Shown: one piece after another, positions 37,800-47,508 of the stretch
Layout of the letters: every line of letters starts with the position of its first letter
How positions within the stretch are numbered: position 1 is the stretch's first letter
NCBI GenBank assembly: GCA_018266175.1
Contig: JAFEAY010000010.1
Location: forward strand, 53,942-117,941
Direction of reading: 5' to 3'
From: Candidatus Dependentiae bacterium
GTDB taxonomy: Bacteria > Babelota > Babeliae > Babelales > RVW-14
Length of the DNA stretch: 64,000 nucleotides
Program-made: the position numbers and the translations under genes
Notes under the pieces: generated by a model
The model's database searches: none
What the model was told of the DNA's origin: nothing
What the model saw: the letters and a program-made list of their open reading frames with translations, nothing else

Positions 37800-38651
37800 T
37801 TACGTAACTTTTAATTTTTTAAAAACATTGTCCCATCCATTTTTTCCCCTGGTATGCTGAGCAACTGCTTGATGAACATCTTTGATAAAGAAATGTTTTA
37901 CGTTTTTAATATTCCAAGCTCTTTTAAATTCTGGAGTATCATTCATAACAACCAAGGTATACTTGATCTTAGGAAACTTTTTTTGAATAAGATTATTAAG
38001 CTTAATCGCCTCTTGTTTTTTAATTTTTGTTCGAAAAAAATAAATATGTTTCCCAAGCTTCAAAGCGCGATAAAAACGATCAATACGACGATAGTACTTA
38101 TCTCTCACTTGCTCATAATCATAGAGCGGCGTACTATCATTTTTAAAATCGTGAATGAAATTAATTCTATAACCTTTATCAAAAACTCCGTGATTCACTA
38201 AGGGCAAAGCACGCGGTGTAACAACAAGATTTTCTAATTTTAAAAAATCTTTAAAATCGCTTTTTAATGCCTTATAAATCGAAGAGAATTCTGAAATAGC
38301 CCAATCAAATGGAAAAAATGCCTCAGTAATTTTATTTTTCTCAAAATTAATAGCAGGCCCACAATTCATACCCAAGCTTATAAAAATACTATTTTTTTTG
38401 AACTCGGCTTTATTCTCTTTTTCTGCGTTAAGCCAAAGAGGAGCTCGCATCGCATCATGATCACGAAGCTTTTCTAATTCATGGTAGAGTTGGCCAACTT
38501 CAATATCTTCGCGCTCAGACATAAAAACTGCAGAATCATCAAGTATATTTTTTGTATCCTGATTTGAATAAACAGGCACCATAAAGCTACACCATAAAAG
38601 GGTAGTACTCAGGAGCAAGCTTACATTTTTCTTGGGCAAGTATAATGACAT
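37800..38651 (-). CDS. secreted DUF1796-family protein (papain-like cysteine peptidase type), paralogue 1
   Basis: 283 residues from the ATG preceded by AAAGGA. A signal peptide is followed by the DUF1796 domain: ISLGMNCGPA (conserved Cys), EAFFPFDWAIS, FIHDF, and YYRRIDRFYRAL. The family is annotated as putative papain-like cysteine peptidases; activity is unproven. It is closely related to the gene at 47509-48420. An exported enzyme acting on the host or envelope is plausible. Confidence 0.85.
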   Translation of the reverse strand: MSLYLPKKNVSLLLSTTLLWCSFMVPVYSNQDTKNILDDSAVFMSEREDIEVGQLYHELEKLRDHDAMRAPLWLNAEKENKAEFKKNSIFISLGMNCGPAINFEKNKITEAFFPFDWAISEFSSIYKALKSDFKDFLKLENLVVTPRALPLVNHGVFDKGYRINFIHDFKNDSTPLYDYEQVRDKYYRRIDRFYRALKLGKHIYFFRTKIKKQEAIKLNNLIQKKFPKIKYTLVVMNDTPEFKRAWNIKNVKHFFIKDVHQAVAQHTRGKNGWDNVFKKLKVT

Positions 38652-38824
38652 CTCAAAGTCCTTTCTCTCGGTCTTACAAATACTCATTACTTCTTATACG
38701 CATACCATTATCAAGCCACCATTTTCAAGAATGCCTTTATTTTTCAAAAACGATTTTTATAGAATAAACAAAACTATTTTTAATTTTTTTTAAAAACAAT
38801 CGACACCGTAAAAAAAGAAAACGT

Positions 38825-39781
38825 ATGAACAAAAAAATACATTCATTCTGCTTGATAATCTTTATTTTCATTACTGCATCCCTTAGAGCCAGCGGTTATC
38901 GCGTTTCAGTTGAAATCTCATTAAATCAAGAAGAAATAGTGAACCCGCTTAAAGACAAACAAAGTGCTATAAAAAAATTTTTCCGTACCATAGCCAACCC
39001 AATAACAGCTTTAGACCAAGTATACAAACAAAAGCTCAAGAGCATTCTTGAGATGCTTGCTTCAAATGGATTAGGAAAAAAGGGTTGGGGAACATTGAAT
39101 CAAACGAATAAACCCTTTCACATTACATTGGCCTATATTGATGACCTTCTTGATCAAAAAGACCTCACAGAGTTTAAGCAAGTTTTAGAAGGAGCGGCTC
39201 AACAAATCGCTGTTCAATTTCCAAATGGATTAGGTGATTTTTGTATCCAGGGAGTCCCAGAGTTTATTGGCGACAAGGGCTGGATTGCATATCAAAATAT
39301 CAGTGACCCTTATGGGAAACTCAAAAAAGTTGCTCGCATAATATCTGATAAACTCAAAGCCAAAACTCATCATCGTATCAATAAAGATCACCCACTATTT
39401 CTAGCACATGTTTCAATAGGGCTCGTTGGAGATATGCTGTACCCACCAAAAGCACCTCAAAAGACAAACCCTTTTTATCTTCAATTACTTCAAAACCATG
39501 CGGCTAAACCGCATAACTCACTTTTATCAGGCATACAAAATGCAATGGTCACCAAAGGACTCATTGATAGTAAAATTAAATTTAATATCAAAAGCTTTAC
39601 GTTAAAAATAGCCGATCTTCGCAATCCTGATAGAATAGAGCACTCTGAAATCATCTATGAATTGCCATCAGGTCTTGCCGCACAGCTTATTATTCTGAAA
39701 AGCAAACTTGAACTTTTGAAATCAAAGCTTATATCGCTCAAAGAGCAGCTCAAAAAACTCACGAAACAACTTATACAATAA
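38825..39781 (+). CDS. secreted 2H-phosphoesterase-like protein with heptad tail
   Basis: 318 residues. A signal peptide (to about residue 22) is followed by a domain with two H-x-T/S motifs about 96 residues apart: H99-I-T101 (FHITLAYI) and H195-V-S197 (LAHVSIGLV). That is the signature of the 2H phosphoesterase / RNA ligase-like fold, which cleaves cyclic phosphodiesters or RNA ends. The C-terminus ends in a Leu/Lys heptad segment (LKSKLELLKSKLISL) shared with other secreted proteins here. The domain call rests on the paired motifs and their context. Confidence 0.65.
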   Translation: MNKKIHSFCLIIFIFITASLRASGYRVSVEISLNQEEIVNPLKDKQSAIKKFFRTIANPITALDQVYKQKLKSILEMLASNGLGKKGWGTLNQTNKPFHITLAYIDDLLDQKDLTEFKQVLEGAAQQIAVQFPNGLGDFCIQGVPEFIGDKGWIAYQNISDPYGKLKKVARIISDKLKAKTHHRINKDHPLFLAHVSIGLVGDMLYPPKAPQKTNPFYLQLLQNHAAKPHNSLLSGIQNAMVTKGLIDSKIKFNIKSFTLKIADLRNPDRIEHSEIIYELPSGLAAQLIILKSKLELLKSKLISLKEQLKKLTKQLIQ

Positions 39782-39874
39782 GCTCAGGCTTTTTTGCTCT
39801 GGCAAAAATATGCTAGAATCAAACTCTCCTCAAATAACCCTCAATTAATAATTTTTAAAATGTAAAAATAAAAA

Positions 39875-40642
39875 ATGAATAAACCATGTCTCACAACCTA
39901 TCAAAAACTCTGTACCGAGTTTTATGACTTGATCGAGCATCCATACTCCCAGCAAGCTCTACGCCTGTACATGAACTATGCAGCTCAAGCTCAAGGACCA
40001 ATTTTAGAGCCAATGTGTGGAACCGGTCGCTTTCTCATTCCCATGCTCCAAGCAGGTTTTGATGCTTATGGCTTTGATGCCTCAGAGCACATGCTTGATG
40101 GGTTAAAGCAAAAGTTTGCGGCTCTGAGCAATAAGCCTGCTCCGGTGTGGCAAGCGTTTGTGGAAAATTTTAGCAGCGATACACGGTATCAATTAATCTT
40201 TGTCCCCTATGGGTCGTGGGGGTTAATAACCAATCTTGAAAACTGTAAAAACGGTCTTGAAATTATGTATCATCACCTGGAACCCGGTGGAAAGTTTGTT
40301 CTTGAAATAGAAACGGTTGCATCACTACCTCAACCTTGTGGCATCGAGCGACGCGGTGTGCAAACAAGGGCTGATGGCTCAAAAATTGTTCTTACCACTA
40401 TGACTTCGTATAATCCAGAATCACAAGTTTTCAGCTCTCAATGTCGATACGACTCTATTATTGACAATCAGATTACCAATACTGAGCACGAAGAGTTTAA
40501 ACAGTATCTTTATAACTTTGATGAAATGGATCAATTATTGACAAATGCTGGCTTTATTCATATCAAAAAATATCAAGACCATGCATTGAATGGTGCAATA
40601 GACCGGAGTACACACATACTCATCTATGAATGTACCAAATAG
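39875..40642 (+). CDS. SAM-dependent methyltransferase
   Basis: 255 residues of a class I methyltransferase. The SAM-binding motif I is ILEPMCGTGRFLIPML, followed by YGFDASEHML (motif II) and LIFVPYGSWGL (motif IV-like). The substrate cannot be told. No signal peptide, so cytoplasmic. It is followed by the NfeD-flotillin pair on the same strand. Confidence 0.9.
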   Translation: MNKPCLTTYQKLCTEFYDLIEHPYSQQALRLYMNYAAQAQGPILEPMCGTGRFLIPMLQAGFDAYGFDASEHMLDGLKQKFAALSNKPAPVWQAFVENFSSDTRYQLIFVPYGSWGLITNLENCKNGLEIMYHHLEPGGKFVLEIETVASLPQPCGIERRGVQTRADGSKIVLTTMTSYNPESQVFSSQCRYDSIIDNQITNTEHEEFKQYLYNFDEMDQLLTNAGFIHIKKYQDHALNGAIDRSTHILIYECTK

Positions 40643-40705
40643 AAGTGTACTTATTTCTATTCTTATTTATATTGAACCAATAACGATAACCGATGGGGAG
40701 TCTTC

Positions 40706-41302
40706 ATGATTAATTTCTTTTCTTTCATTAAAGAAACACCAGACCTTGTTTTTTGGGCAACGGCACTCTTTGGTACGACACTTTTTTTCTTACGATTATG
40801 CGCAACCATTATAGGCGGCACAACCGATGATATGACTGAAATTGATCATACATTTGGAGATGATGGAGAAATGCATCATAGTTCAACAGGATCCTTTAAA
40901 CTCTTTACCGTACATTCAATTTCCGGCTTCTTCATGATGTTTGGTTGGGTTGGACTTGCATGCATTAAACAGTTGGGGTACAGTCACCCGGTTTCCATAG
41001 TTACAGCATTGATAGCTGGAACTATTACCATGGTACTTACTGGTCTTATCTTTAAAGGTGCCATGCTCCTGGTAAGCTCCGGCACCCACTTTGATATCAA
41101 AAAAACGGTCGGCCTTGTTGGTACGGTATATCAACGGATCCCCCACAATGGGCAGGGGAAAATTCAACTCGTTGTCGACGGTGTAACACGAGAAGTACTT
41201 GCTCAATCGCTTGATCAATGCGCAATTGATTCATTCAGATTAGTTAAAGTTATAAAATTTCTTGATCACGAAATTGTGGTCGTTCAAGAAATTAATTCAT
41301 AA
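40706..41302 (+). CDS. NfeD-like membrane protein
   Basis: 198 residues with three or four hydrophobic spans and a C-terminal beta-rich OB-fold-like domain (VGLVGTVYQRIPHNGQGKIQLVV) typical of short NfeD/YuaF proteins. Such proteins work with flotillins in membrane microdomains. It ends 18 bases before the flotillin gene, so the two are co-transcribed. Confidence 0.85.
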   Translation: MINFFSFIKETPDLVFWATALFGTTLFFLRLCATIIGGTTDDMTEIDHTFGDDGEMHHSSTGSFKLFTVHSISGFFMMFGWVGLACIKQLGYSHPVSIVTALIAGTITMVLTGLIFKGAMLLVSSGTHFDIKKTVGLVGTVYQRIPHNGQGKIQLVVDGVTREVLAQSLDQCAIDSFRLVKVIKFLDHEIVVVQEINS

Positions 41303-41320
41303 AAAAGAAAGAATCATACG

Positions 41321-42673
41321 ATGTTCGATTACATTTTAATTGCTTGTGCGCTCTTTGCACTCTTCATTTTTTTCACGTTCTTCTTCCTTGCAAGCTGTTA
41401 TAAACGCTGTTCATCGAACAAAATTTTAGCAGTTTACGGAAAGATAGCCGGTGAGCGATCGGTTAAATGTTACCACGGTGGTGGTGCGTTTATTTGGCCA
41501 CTCATTCAAGATTATTCATTCCTTGATTTGACACCAATGACATTGCACATTCCACTCAAGTCTGCGTTGTCTCAACAGAACATCCGTATCAACGTACCAA
41601 GTACCTTTACGGTTGCTATTGATACAACACCAGAAGCGATGAATAATGCTGCTGTTCGCTTGCTTTCGCTTTCACGCAAAGATATCGAACTCATGGCATC
41701 TGAAATCATCATCGGTCAATTACGCTTGACCGTTGCCTCATTGATGATTGAAGAAATTAACCAAGATCGCGAACGCTTCTTGCTTGAAATCAGAAATCAT
41801 ATCGAATCTGAGCTCAAGAAAATTGGACTCATGCTCTTGAACGTTAACATAACCGATATCACCGATGAGTCTGGTTACATCGAAAGCATTGGTCGCAAGT
41901 CGGTTGCAACAGCGCTTAATCAAGCAAAAATTGATGTCGCAAATCAAGAAAAAACTGGTGAAATTGGTCGAGCAGAAGCTGAGCAAGAACGAAGAACGCA
42001 AGTTGCCAACTATAATGCACAAGCTGTTGAAGGTGAAAACGAAGCAAAAGCAAAAATTGCAAGTGTTAATGCAGCATTGCTTGAACAAGAAGCTGAAGCG
42101 GCACAACGAGGTCAAATTGCGCAACAAAATGCGTATGCTCAAATTAACAAAGCAAAAAGCTTAGCTGAACTACAACGCCTTGAAGCTGAAGAAATTGTAC
42201 CCAAAGAAATCCAGCGTCGCATCATTGAAATTGCAGCTGCTGCAGATGCAGCTAAGCAACGCTTAGAAGCAGAAGGTAAAGCTGCTGCAATATTACAAGT
42301 CAAAGAAGCAGAAGCAGAAGGTATCCGTAAAGTTCTTACCGCTCAAGCTGACGGTTACAAATTATTGGTACAAGCATGCGGGAATAACAGTCAAGATGCT
42401 GCAACTATGCTCATGATTGAAAAGCTCCAAGAGATTGCAAAAATCCAGGCTGAAGCAATCAAAAATCTTAAGATTGATAAGATTACCGTTTGGGATAGCG
42501 GCTCTTCTGAAAAAGGAAGTTCAACCGCTCACTTTGTAAGCAGCATGGTAAAGTCATTACCGCCGCTGCATGAAATTGCTGCGATGTCAGGCATTAATTT
42601 GCCAGCTTATTTGGGCGATTTAAACAACCCAAATAATTCATCTAATACATTGAACAAAACAAATATCCAATAA
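41321..42673 (+). CDS. flotillin-like SPFH protein
   Basis: 450 residues: one N-terminal membrane segment, an SPFH/band-7 domain (about 40-200; INVPSTFTVAID), then a long Ala/Glu-rich coiled coil (about 200-360; EAEAEGIRK) typical of flotillin. It likely forms membrane scaffolds with the upstream NfeD-like protein. A strong terminator follows. Confidence 0.94.
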   Translation: MFDYILIACALFALFIFFTFFFLASCYKRCSSNKILAVYGKIAGERSVKCYHGGGAFIWPLIQDYSFLDLTPMTLHIPLKSALSQQNIRINVPSTFTVAIDTTPEAMNNAAVRLLSLSRKDIELMASEIIIGQLRLTVASLMIEEINQDRERFLLEIRNHIESELKKIGLMLLNVNITDITDESGYIESIGRKSVATALNQAKIDVANQEKTGEIGRAEAEQERRTQVANYNAQAVEGENEAKAKIASVNAALLEQEAEAAQRGQIAQQNAYAQINKAKSLAELQRLEAEEIVPKEIQRRIIEIAAAADAAKQRLEAEGKAAAILQVKEAEAEGIRKVLTAQADGYKLLVQACGNNSQDAATMLMIEKLQEIAKIQAEAIKNLKIDKITVWDSGSSEKGSSTAHFVSSMVKSLPPLHEIAAMSGINLPAYLGDLNNPNNSSNTLNKTNIQ

Positions 42674-42690
42674 TAATTTGATACTCTAAA

Positions 42691-42731
42691 AATAAGCCCT
42701 GACTATTCAAGAGTTGGGGCTTATTTTTTTT
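42691..42731 (+). terminator. intrinsic terminator after flotillin
   Basis: Nine-base stem aataagccc/gggcttatt (42691-42699 with 42717-42725) and a run of eight Ts. Confidence 0.9.
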
Positions 42732-42911
42732 GCTTAAGAATTCGAGTTTGCCACTCAATAAATCTCAGCTCCCATTATCCAAAACCTTCACATATTGACA
42801 ATTCGAATATCACAACTATACTCCTTGTCCCCTCAACAACATCATATAAACAACATTATTCATTGTTAATAAAATTTAATTCAATAATAAGAAAATAAAA
42901 AGGAAGGCTTT

Positions 42912-45524
42912 ATGCTTTTATCTAACCAAGGCTTGGTCACCAAAAGCTTTGTTCTTATAAGCCTCTATCTTGTACTCGTAGTAAGTGATGCTTACTCAAT
43001 GGACGCGAATAATAATAACTTTTTTACGCCTCCAGTTTCGCCCCTCAAACGTAAGGCAGATGATACTACTCAAAGCCCTTCCAAGCATCTGAAAAAAAAT
43101 CTTGATTCTTCATGCTTTGCTTCACCTGAAAGAGAATTCCCTAGTTCGCCAACGCGCTTAACACCCTCAATGAAAGATATAAAACTTTACTCTCCTGTTG
43201 GATTAAAGACTCCAAAAAAATATGTAAATACAAAGCCAACATCTGAAATTTTGAAACTTTTCATTACCAATTTTCTTCATTATGATGAGCAATCTTCATT
43301 AACTCCGCTCATTAAATTTCTTTTTTTATTGGATCAAAATAGTGGGGAGCTCCAACGAAGCTGCGCCGTACTTGACCAACAACGAGATCCTCATGCTCTA
43401 TTTCCTCAATTTTTGTGGTCAGAAATGAATGAAGATTTTTTTGACACGCTGCTAAAAAAATATCATCAAATGATTAAAGTACTTGAATTTCAACAATCAC
43501 TGAGGGCTTGCAAAACCGACAAAGAACGATCAAATAAAGAAAAAACTCTTAAAGCTCAAATAGCCCACATAGAAAAGCAACTACAAAGTTATTTTGACGA
43601 TCAAGATCTGATTAAACAAAAAGAAACCCTTCAAGAAATGTTGAAGGTAATTCCTCGAAAAGTTCCTGAAATCAAGATCCTTAACCTGGTTAAAAAGCAT
43701 CTATTCGAAAAAATAGATACGATCTTAGATGAAAAATATCGCTTAGAAAATTGTGGCAACGCTTGCATCGAAAAGCCCCTAAAAGTAAAACGTTGTAACA
43801 CATGCTCTCAATTTAATATATCAGCTGTTCAAAAAAAATGGCTCGAAACTCTTTTAAAACATTTGATTACTATTTACGAAGAACAGGATAGGACGCTTTG
43901 TAATCGCTATCAAAAAATTGCACGTTACCTTTTAGGATTCTATTTGTATCCATGGAAGCCTCAATGTAAATTGCGCTATGCTCAAATATTAAGTTTTTCT
44001 TCAGATGATGAAGATATTGACGATCAAGATATTATTCCTGCACCATTTGACCTAATTCCTGCAGCATTAAAGTTGTTAAGTCATAATGCCGCTCATTCAG
44101 ACTTCATAAACCTTCTGCCTGAAAGAGGTATACTATTAAAGTTCAGTAACGCCGAACTCATTGAAGATTGCATTCAGCAATCACCTCTTTATTACTTGCT
44201 TTGTTTTAATATGCAGGAACAAAAAATAATTGAACGCATCGAAAATATTTGCACAGGTCGTTATGAACCAATAGATTCATCCAAAAATAGTATGATGCTC
44301 AGTGAATTAGTAAATATCATGATAGAAGACTATAAGAACAGCCTAGAAGAATTTACTCAATCTCCTCCAAGCGCTTCTTTATTGAGCAAAGTAAAATATG
44401 CAAAATATGTATTAACCAAAACATTTGAGTTAATTACCAATCATCTCACTCAGCCTTGCCAAGATACTCATAAACCCCACATAATGCTGCCTGACTGTAG
44501 CAATTTATGTTCGTATAGCTTCAAAGATTTGATACGTACAGCACTCATGATAAAAAATGTCCTCCAGCTTCAGAATAGTTTTCTTGATAATCTCATCATG
44601 GTAAAAAATCACCACATTGAGCAAGTGACCTATGAACTTCATGAAACCAAAAAAGTCTATCAACTTGGTGGTGGACATTTAGATTGTGCACTCCCCTATA
44701 ACCTTACGACAAATCACGGCGAACACACTGTTTGTGAAGTTTCCAGACTCGCATCTAATCCCACAACGGGAGTTAGTTTTTGTGACTGGTCAATTTATGA
44801 TGATCAAAAAAAATACGCTTCGCATAAAAGCTCAACAGTCTTCCCCTCCTGTTTTAATCAAGAATTTTGGTCTCAATATGTTTTGAAACTCCTTTCACAA
44901 AATGCAGATGACCGTGATTTTTGCTTGTATGATTCTGGAAATCGTATGCACGAAAAAGATGGCGTATGCAAGCGTATGATTATTTTCCAACACAAGCACA
45001 CACTCGGATGCAAGAGTCATAACTGCTTGTGTGACCAAAATTCTTTAATGTATATTGCTGCTATCATTCGAGAAGAGGTCATCGACAAGTCAGAAGATTA
45101 TGGCGATCAAGCTAATATCTTGCGTTCGCTGATATCGCTCTATCCGTTATCCGCTTACTGCTTAGATTATGATGGCAATCAGGATTGCTTTTTTTTAAAT
45201 GGTGAAAAGATTGACGATGATGATCAGTTAAATAATGCAATACCAAATTACTTAGGGAAAACAAGTAATCACACGCAACTAAAACTTGATCAGGATGGTA
45301 AACCGATACATACAATTAATTTTCTTTCATGTTCCGCGATATATGAAGTCTTATTGACTGCTCGGGAAAAAGTAGCGGCAACCAACCCACTTGCAAATAG
45401 CGGCGATATCAATACGTCAATAATCGAAATTACCAATCCTGCTACGCACGACACATACGTTTTAGTTAAAGTTGCTCAGGGTATTGTTGTTAAAATGCTC
45501 AAAACCGATCTCTTAAAAATATAA
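42912..45524 (+). CDS. large secreted protein with possible EndoU-like domain and eukaryote-like motifs
   Basis: 870 residues, preceded by AAGGA. A signal peptide (FVLISLYLVLVVSDAYS) is followed by a disordered basic region with SPLK, SPSK, SPTR and TPKK, all matching the CDK consensus S/T-P-x-K/R, and a bipartite basic cluster (KRK...KHLKK) like a nuclear localisation signal. The centre is helical with cysteine pairs (CGNAC, CNTC). Near residues 585-640, GGGHLD and later KSSTVFP recall the bacterial EndoU ribonuclease pattern. Cys-rich C-x4-C-x-C follows. The domain match is by eye only; a host-directed role is inference. Confidence 0.75.
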   Translation: MLLSNQGLVTKSFVLISLYLVLVVSDAYSMDANNNNFFTPPVSPLKRKADDTTQSPSKHLKKNLDSSCFASPEREFPSSPTRLTPSMKDIKLYSPVGLKTPKKYVNTKPTSEILKLFITNFLHYDEQSSLTPLIKFLFLLDQNSGELQRSCAVLDQQRDPHALFPQFLWSEMNEDFFDTLLKKYHQMIKVLEFQQSLRACKTDKERSNKEKTLKAQIAHIEKQLQSYFDDQDLIKQKETLQEMLKVIPRKVPEIKILNLVKKHLFEKIDTILDEKYRLENCGNACIEKPLKVKRCNTCSQFNISAVQKKWLETLLKHLITIYEEQDRTLCNRYQKIARYLLGFYLYPWKPQCKLRYAQILSFSSDDEDIDDQDIIPAPFDLIPAALKLLSHNAAHSDFINLLPERGILLKFSNAELIEDCIQQSPLYYLLCFNMQEQKIIERIENICTGRYEPIDSSKNSMMLSELVNIMIEDYKNSLEEFTQSPPSASLLSKVKYAKYVLTKTFELITNHLTQPCQDTHKPHIMLPDCSNLCSYSFKDLIRTALMIKNVLQLQNSFLDNLIMVKNHHIEQVTYELHETKKVYQLGGGHLDCALPYNLTTNHGEHTVCEVSRLASNPTTGVSFCDWSIYDDQKKYASHKSSTVFPSCFNQEFWSQYVLKLLSQNADDRDFCLYDSGNRMHEKDGVCKRMIIFQHKHTLGCKSHNCLCDQNSLMYIAAIIREEVIDKSEDYGDQANILRSLISLYPLSAYCLDYDGNQDCFFLNGEKIDDDDQLNNAIPNYLGKTSNHTQLKLDQDGKPIHTINFLSCSAIYEVLLTAREKVAATNPLANSGDINTSIIEITNPATHDTYVLVKVAQGIVVKMLKTDLLKI

Positions 45525-45548
45525 ATCATTTATTATTACTTTTTGCTT

Positions 45549-45581
45549 GAAGAGCCCTTGAGTTATTCAAGGGCTCTTTTC
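45549..45581. terminator. bidirectional intrinsic terminator
   Basis: Perfect 12-base stem (aagagcccttga/tcaagggctctt), loop gttat, with T-run on the + side and A-run on the other. It separates two convergent genes. Confidence 0.9.
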
Positions 45582-45593
45582 ATACAATAAACT

Positions 45594-46115
45594 TTATTGA
45601 GATTCTTTTTCCTGAACAATTTTCAGCACTTCTTGTGCATGGCTTGCAACATCAACATTTGGTAAGATTGAAGAAATTTTGCCTTGAGGGTCAATTACAA
45701 AAGTCATGCGATACGGAACCGGAATAAACCACCAATTTTTTGCACCATATTTTTTTGCGGTTACTTTGTCTTTGTCGCTCAAAAGAATAAACGGCAAGTG
45801 GTATTTTTCTTTAAATTTTTTATGCGAATCAGGTGAATCATAATTAATGCCCAAGACAACAATATCCTGCTTTTCAAACTCTCCGAAATTATCTCTCAAC
45901 TGGCAGGCCTGCTTTCTGCAACCGGGAGTGTCATCTTTTGGATAAAAATATAAAACAACGTATTTACCCTTAAATTCAGTCAACGTACGGATTTTGTGAT
46001 CTTGGTCTGGTAGCATAAACTCTGGTGCTTGATTTCCTATTGATAAGGCGTTAACCCCAAATATCCCTATGCTCATTACTATTCCTAACAAACTGTTTTT
46101 TATAGTTTTCATCAA
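45594..46115 (-). CDS. bcp: peroxiredoxin, BCP/PrxQ type, exported
   Basis: 173 residues. It reduces peroxides with a peroxidatic Cys in DDTPGCRKQAC; a second Cys five residues on is the typical PrxQ resolving Cys. FYPKD and the later DP-x-G-K-I segment fit the family. Unlike most PrxQ proteins it carries an N-terminal signal peptide, so it probably works outside the cytoplasm. Confidence 0.93.
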   Translation of the reverse strand: MMKTIKNSLLGIVMSIGIFGVNALSIGNQAPEFMLPDQDHKIRTLTEFKGKYVVLYFYPKDDTPGCRKQACQLRDNFGEFEKQDIVVLGINYDSPDSHKKFKEKYHLPFILLSDKDKVTAKKYGAKNWWFIPVPYRMTFVIDPQGKISSILPNVDVASHAQEVLKIVQEKESQ

Positions 46116-46124
46116 TACACCTTT

Positions 46125-46709
46125 TCACAAGACTGAGTAACCCGACATTGTCTTTTTTACGAAATCAACGAACTTTCCATCTGAAATCTTGTAATAGTTA
46201 CTGATTCCGGTTGTAAGTATAACAACCAAAAGTAAATTATCTTGGGTAAAATACATCTCTTTAAAATAAGACTTATCAACCGATATTACATCGAAACATG
46301 GATATGGAACTTCACTCTATAAATCATCTATTAATCCAATATATTTGAAGCTCTCCTTTTCAAATAAAATTGCAGCAGTATTTCCATTTGAAGAAACTTG
46401 AATATCCAAAATAGTACTTTGAAATAAACAATCTCGCAGAGACAATCTGTAACGCGCAATCCAAGAATCATATGATCTTTGATAATTTATTTTCTTTACT
46501 TCAACCTTATCGTTTTGCAAAAAAACAACTGCAAGTTTGTTTTTTTGATAGGCAACAAGGACTTTATTTGAATTTGGAATTTGAACTTGAAGCAAGATCT
46601 CGGGCAGGCCAAATGCTCTATTTGCTTGCTGAAGATTAAAATCCATTGCCTGGCAAAAAGCAACGCTTGTCCCTATGAGGATAGTAAAATAGCGTAAAAT
46701 TTTCTTCAT
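46125..46709 (-). pseudogene. secreted hypothetical protein interrupted by an in-frame stop
   Basis: A 130-codon reading frame with signal peptide (to about residue 21) ends in TAG at 46319-46317. The same frame then stays open for 63 more codons (SEVPYPCFDVISVDK... to TGA at 46127-46125) with similar composition and beta-propeller-like pattern. The simplest explanation is a recent nonsense mutation in a ~194-residue protein; readthrough or a sequencing error are alternatives. Family not recognised. Confidence 0.55.
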
Positions 46710-46803
46710 TTTTTATATTCCTTAATATTAGAGGTATAATCTATTCATACGTTTTATACCCTACCTAAACAAACATAACAAATAGCACGAAACAAACAAA
46801 ATT

Positions 46804-47421
46804 ATGCGCGTTAGAACACTCCTCAACCCTCTCAGCTGCCCTCAACGATTTTCAAAACAAAAATGGGCCGAAATATTTCCCCATTTCACCGGCACTCTTG
46901 ATGTCGAAGTTGGATTTGGAACCGGTAGTTTTTTAGATCAGTATGGTAAAGCAAACCCCACTCATGCGTTAGTAGGATTTGAGATACGAAAAAAATTGGT
47001 TGATGCTGCTCAAGAGCTCATCACCACAAGTAAATTAGACAATGTCTTTTTGGTCTGGGGCAATGCAAGCTTTGGACTTCACGATATGTTTGATGACAAC
47101 AGCATTGATCGAATTTTTGTCTTTCATCCAGACCCATGGCCAAAGAGGACACATCACAAACGACGCGTTATTAACCAAGATTTTCTAACGTTAGTTCAAA
47201 AAAAGCTCAAGCATAATGGTTGTCTTTATATCGCAACCGACGTACCAGAGCTTTGGGATGTCATGCTTAAAACAGTAAGTACTTCCGAAAAGTTTAAACC
47301 TGTTCAGGATGACTACTTCTGGGCAACGTTCTATAAAACTCGATGGAAAGAAATGAGCGAAGAGCACAATCGCACACTCTATTTTGGAACATTTCAAGCT
47401 CGAATGCAACCGCAACGATAA
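46804..47421 (+). CDS. trmB: tRNA (guanine46-N7)-methyltransferase TrmB
   Basis: 205 residues. It methylates N7 of G46 in the tRNA variable loop. Seen are DVEVGFGTGSFL (SAM motif), VGFEIRKK, the family signature FHPDPWPKRTHHKRR, and the C-terminal TRWKEMSE segment that contacts the substrate. Usual length. Confidence 0.96.
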   Translation: MRVRTLLNPLSCPQRFSKQKWAEIFPHFTGTLDVEVGFGTGSFLDQYGKANPTHALVGFEIRKKLVDAAQELITTSKLDNVFLVWGNASFGLHDMFDDNSIDRIFVFHPDPWPKRTHHKRRVINQDFLTLVQKKLKHNGCLYIATDVPELWDVMLKTVSTSEKFKPVQDDYFWATFYKTRWKEMSEEHNRTLYFGTFQARMQPQR

Positions 47422-47508
47422 TAGCTTCGAATATAATCACTTTCTTGAGATTGCATCATCTTGTTATCTATGCTTATGATTTCACTAGGCATCATACAAG
47501 AGGTATTA

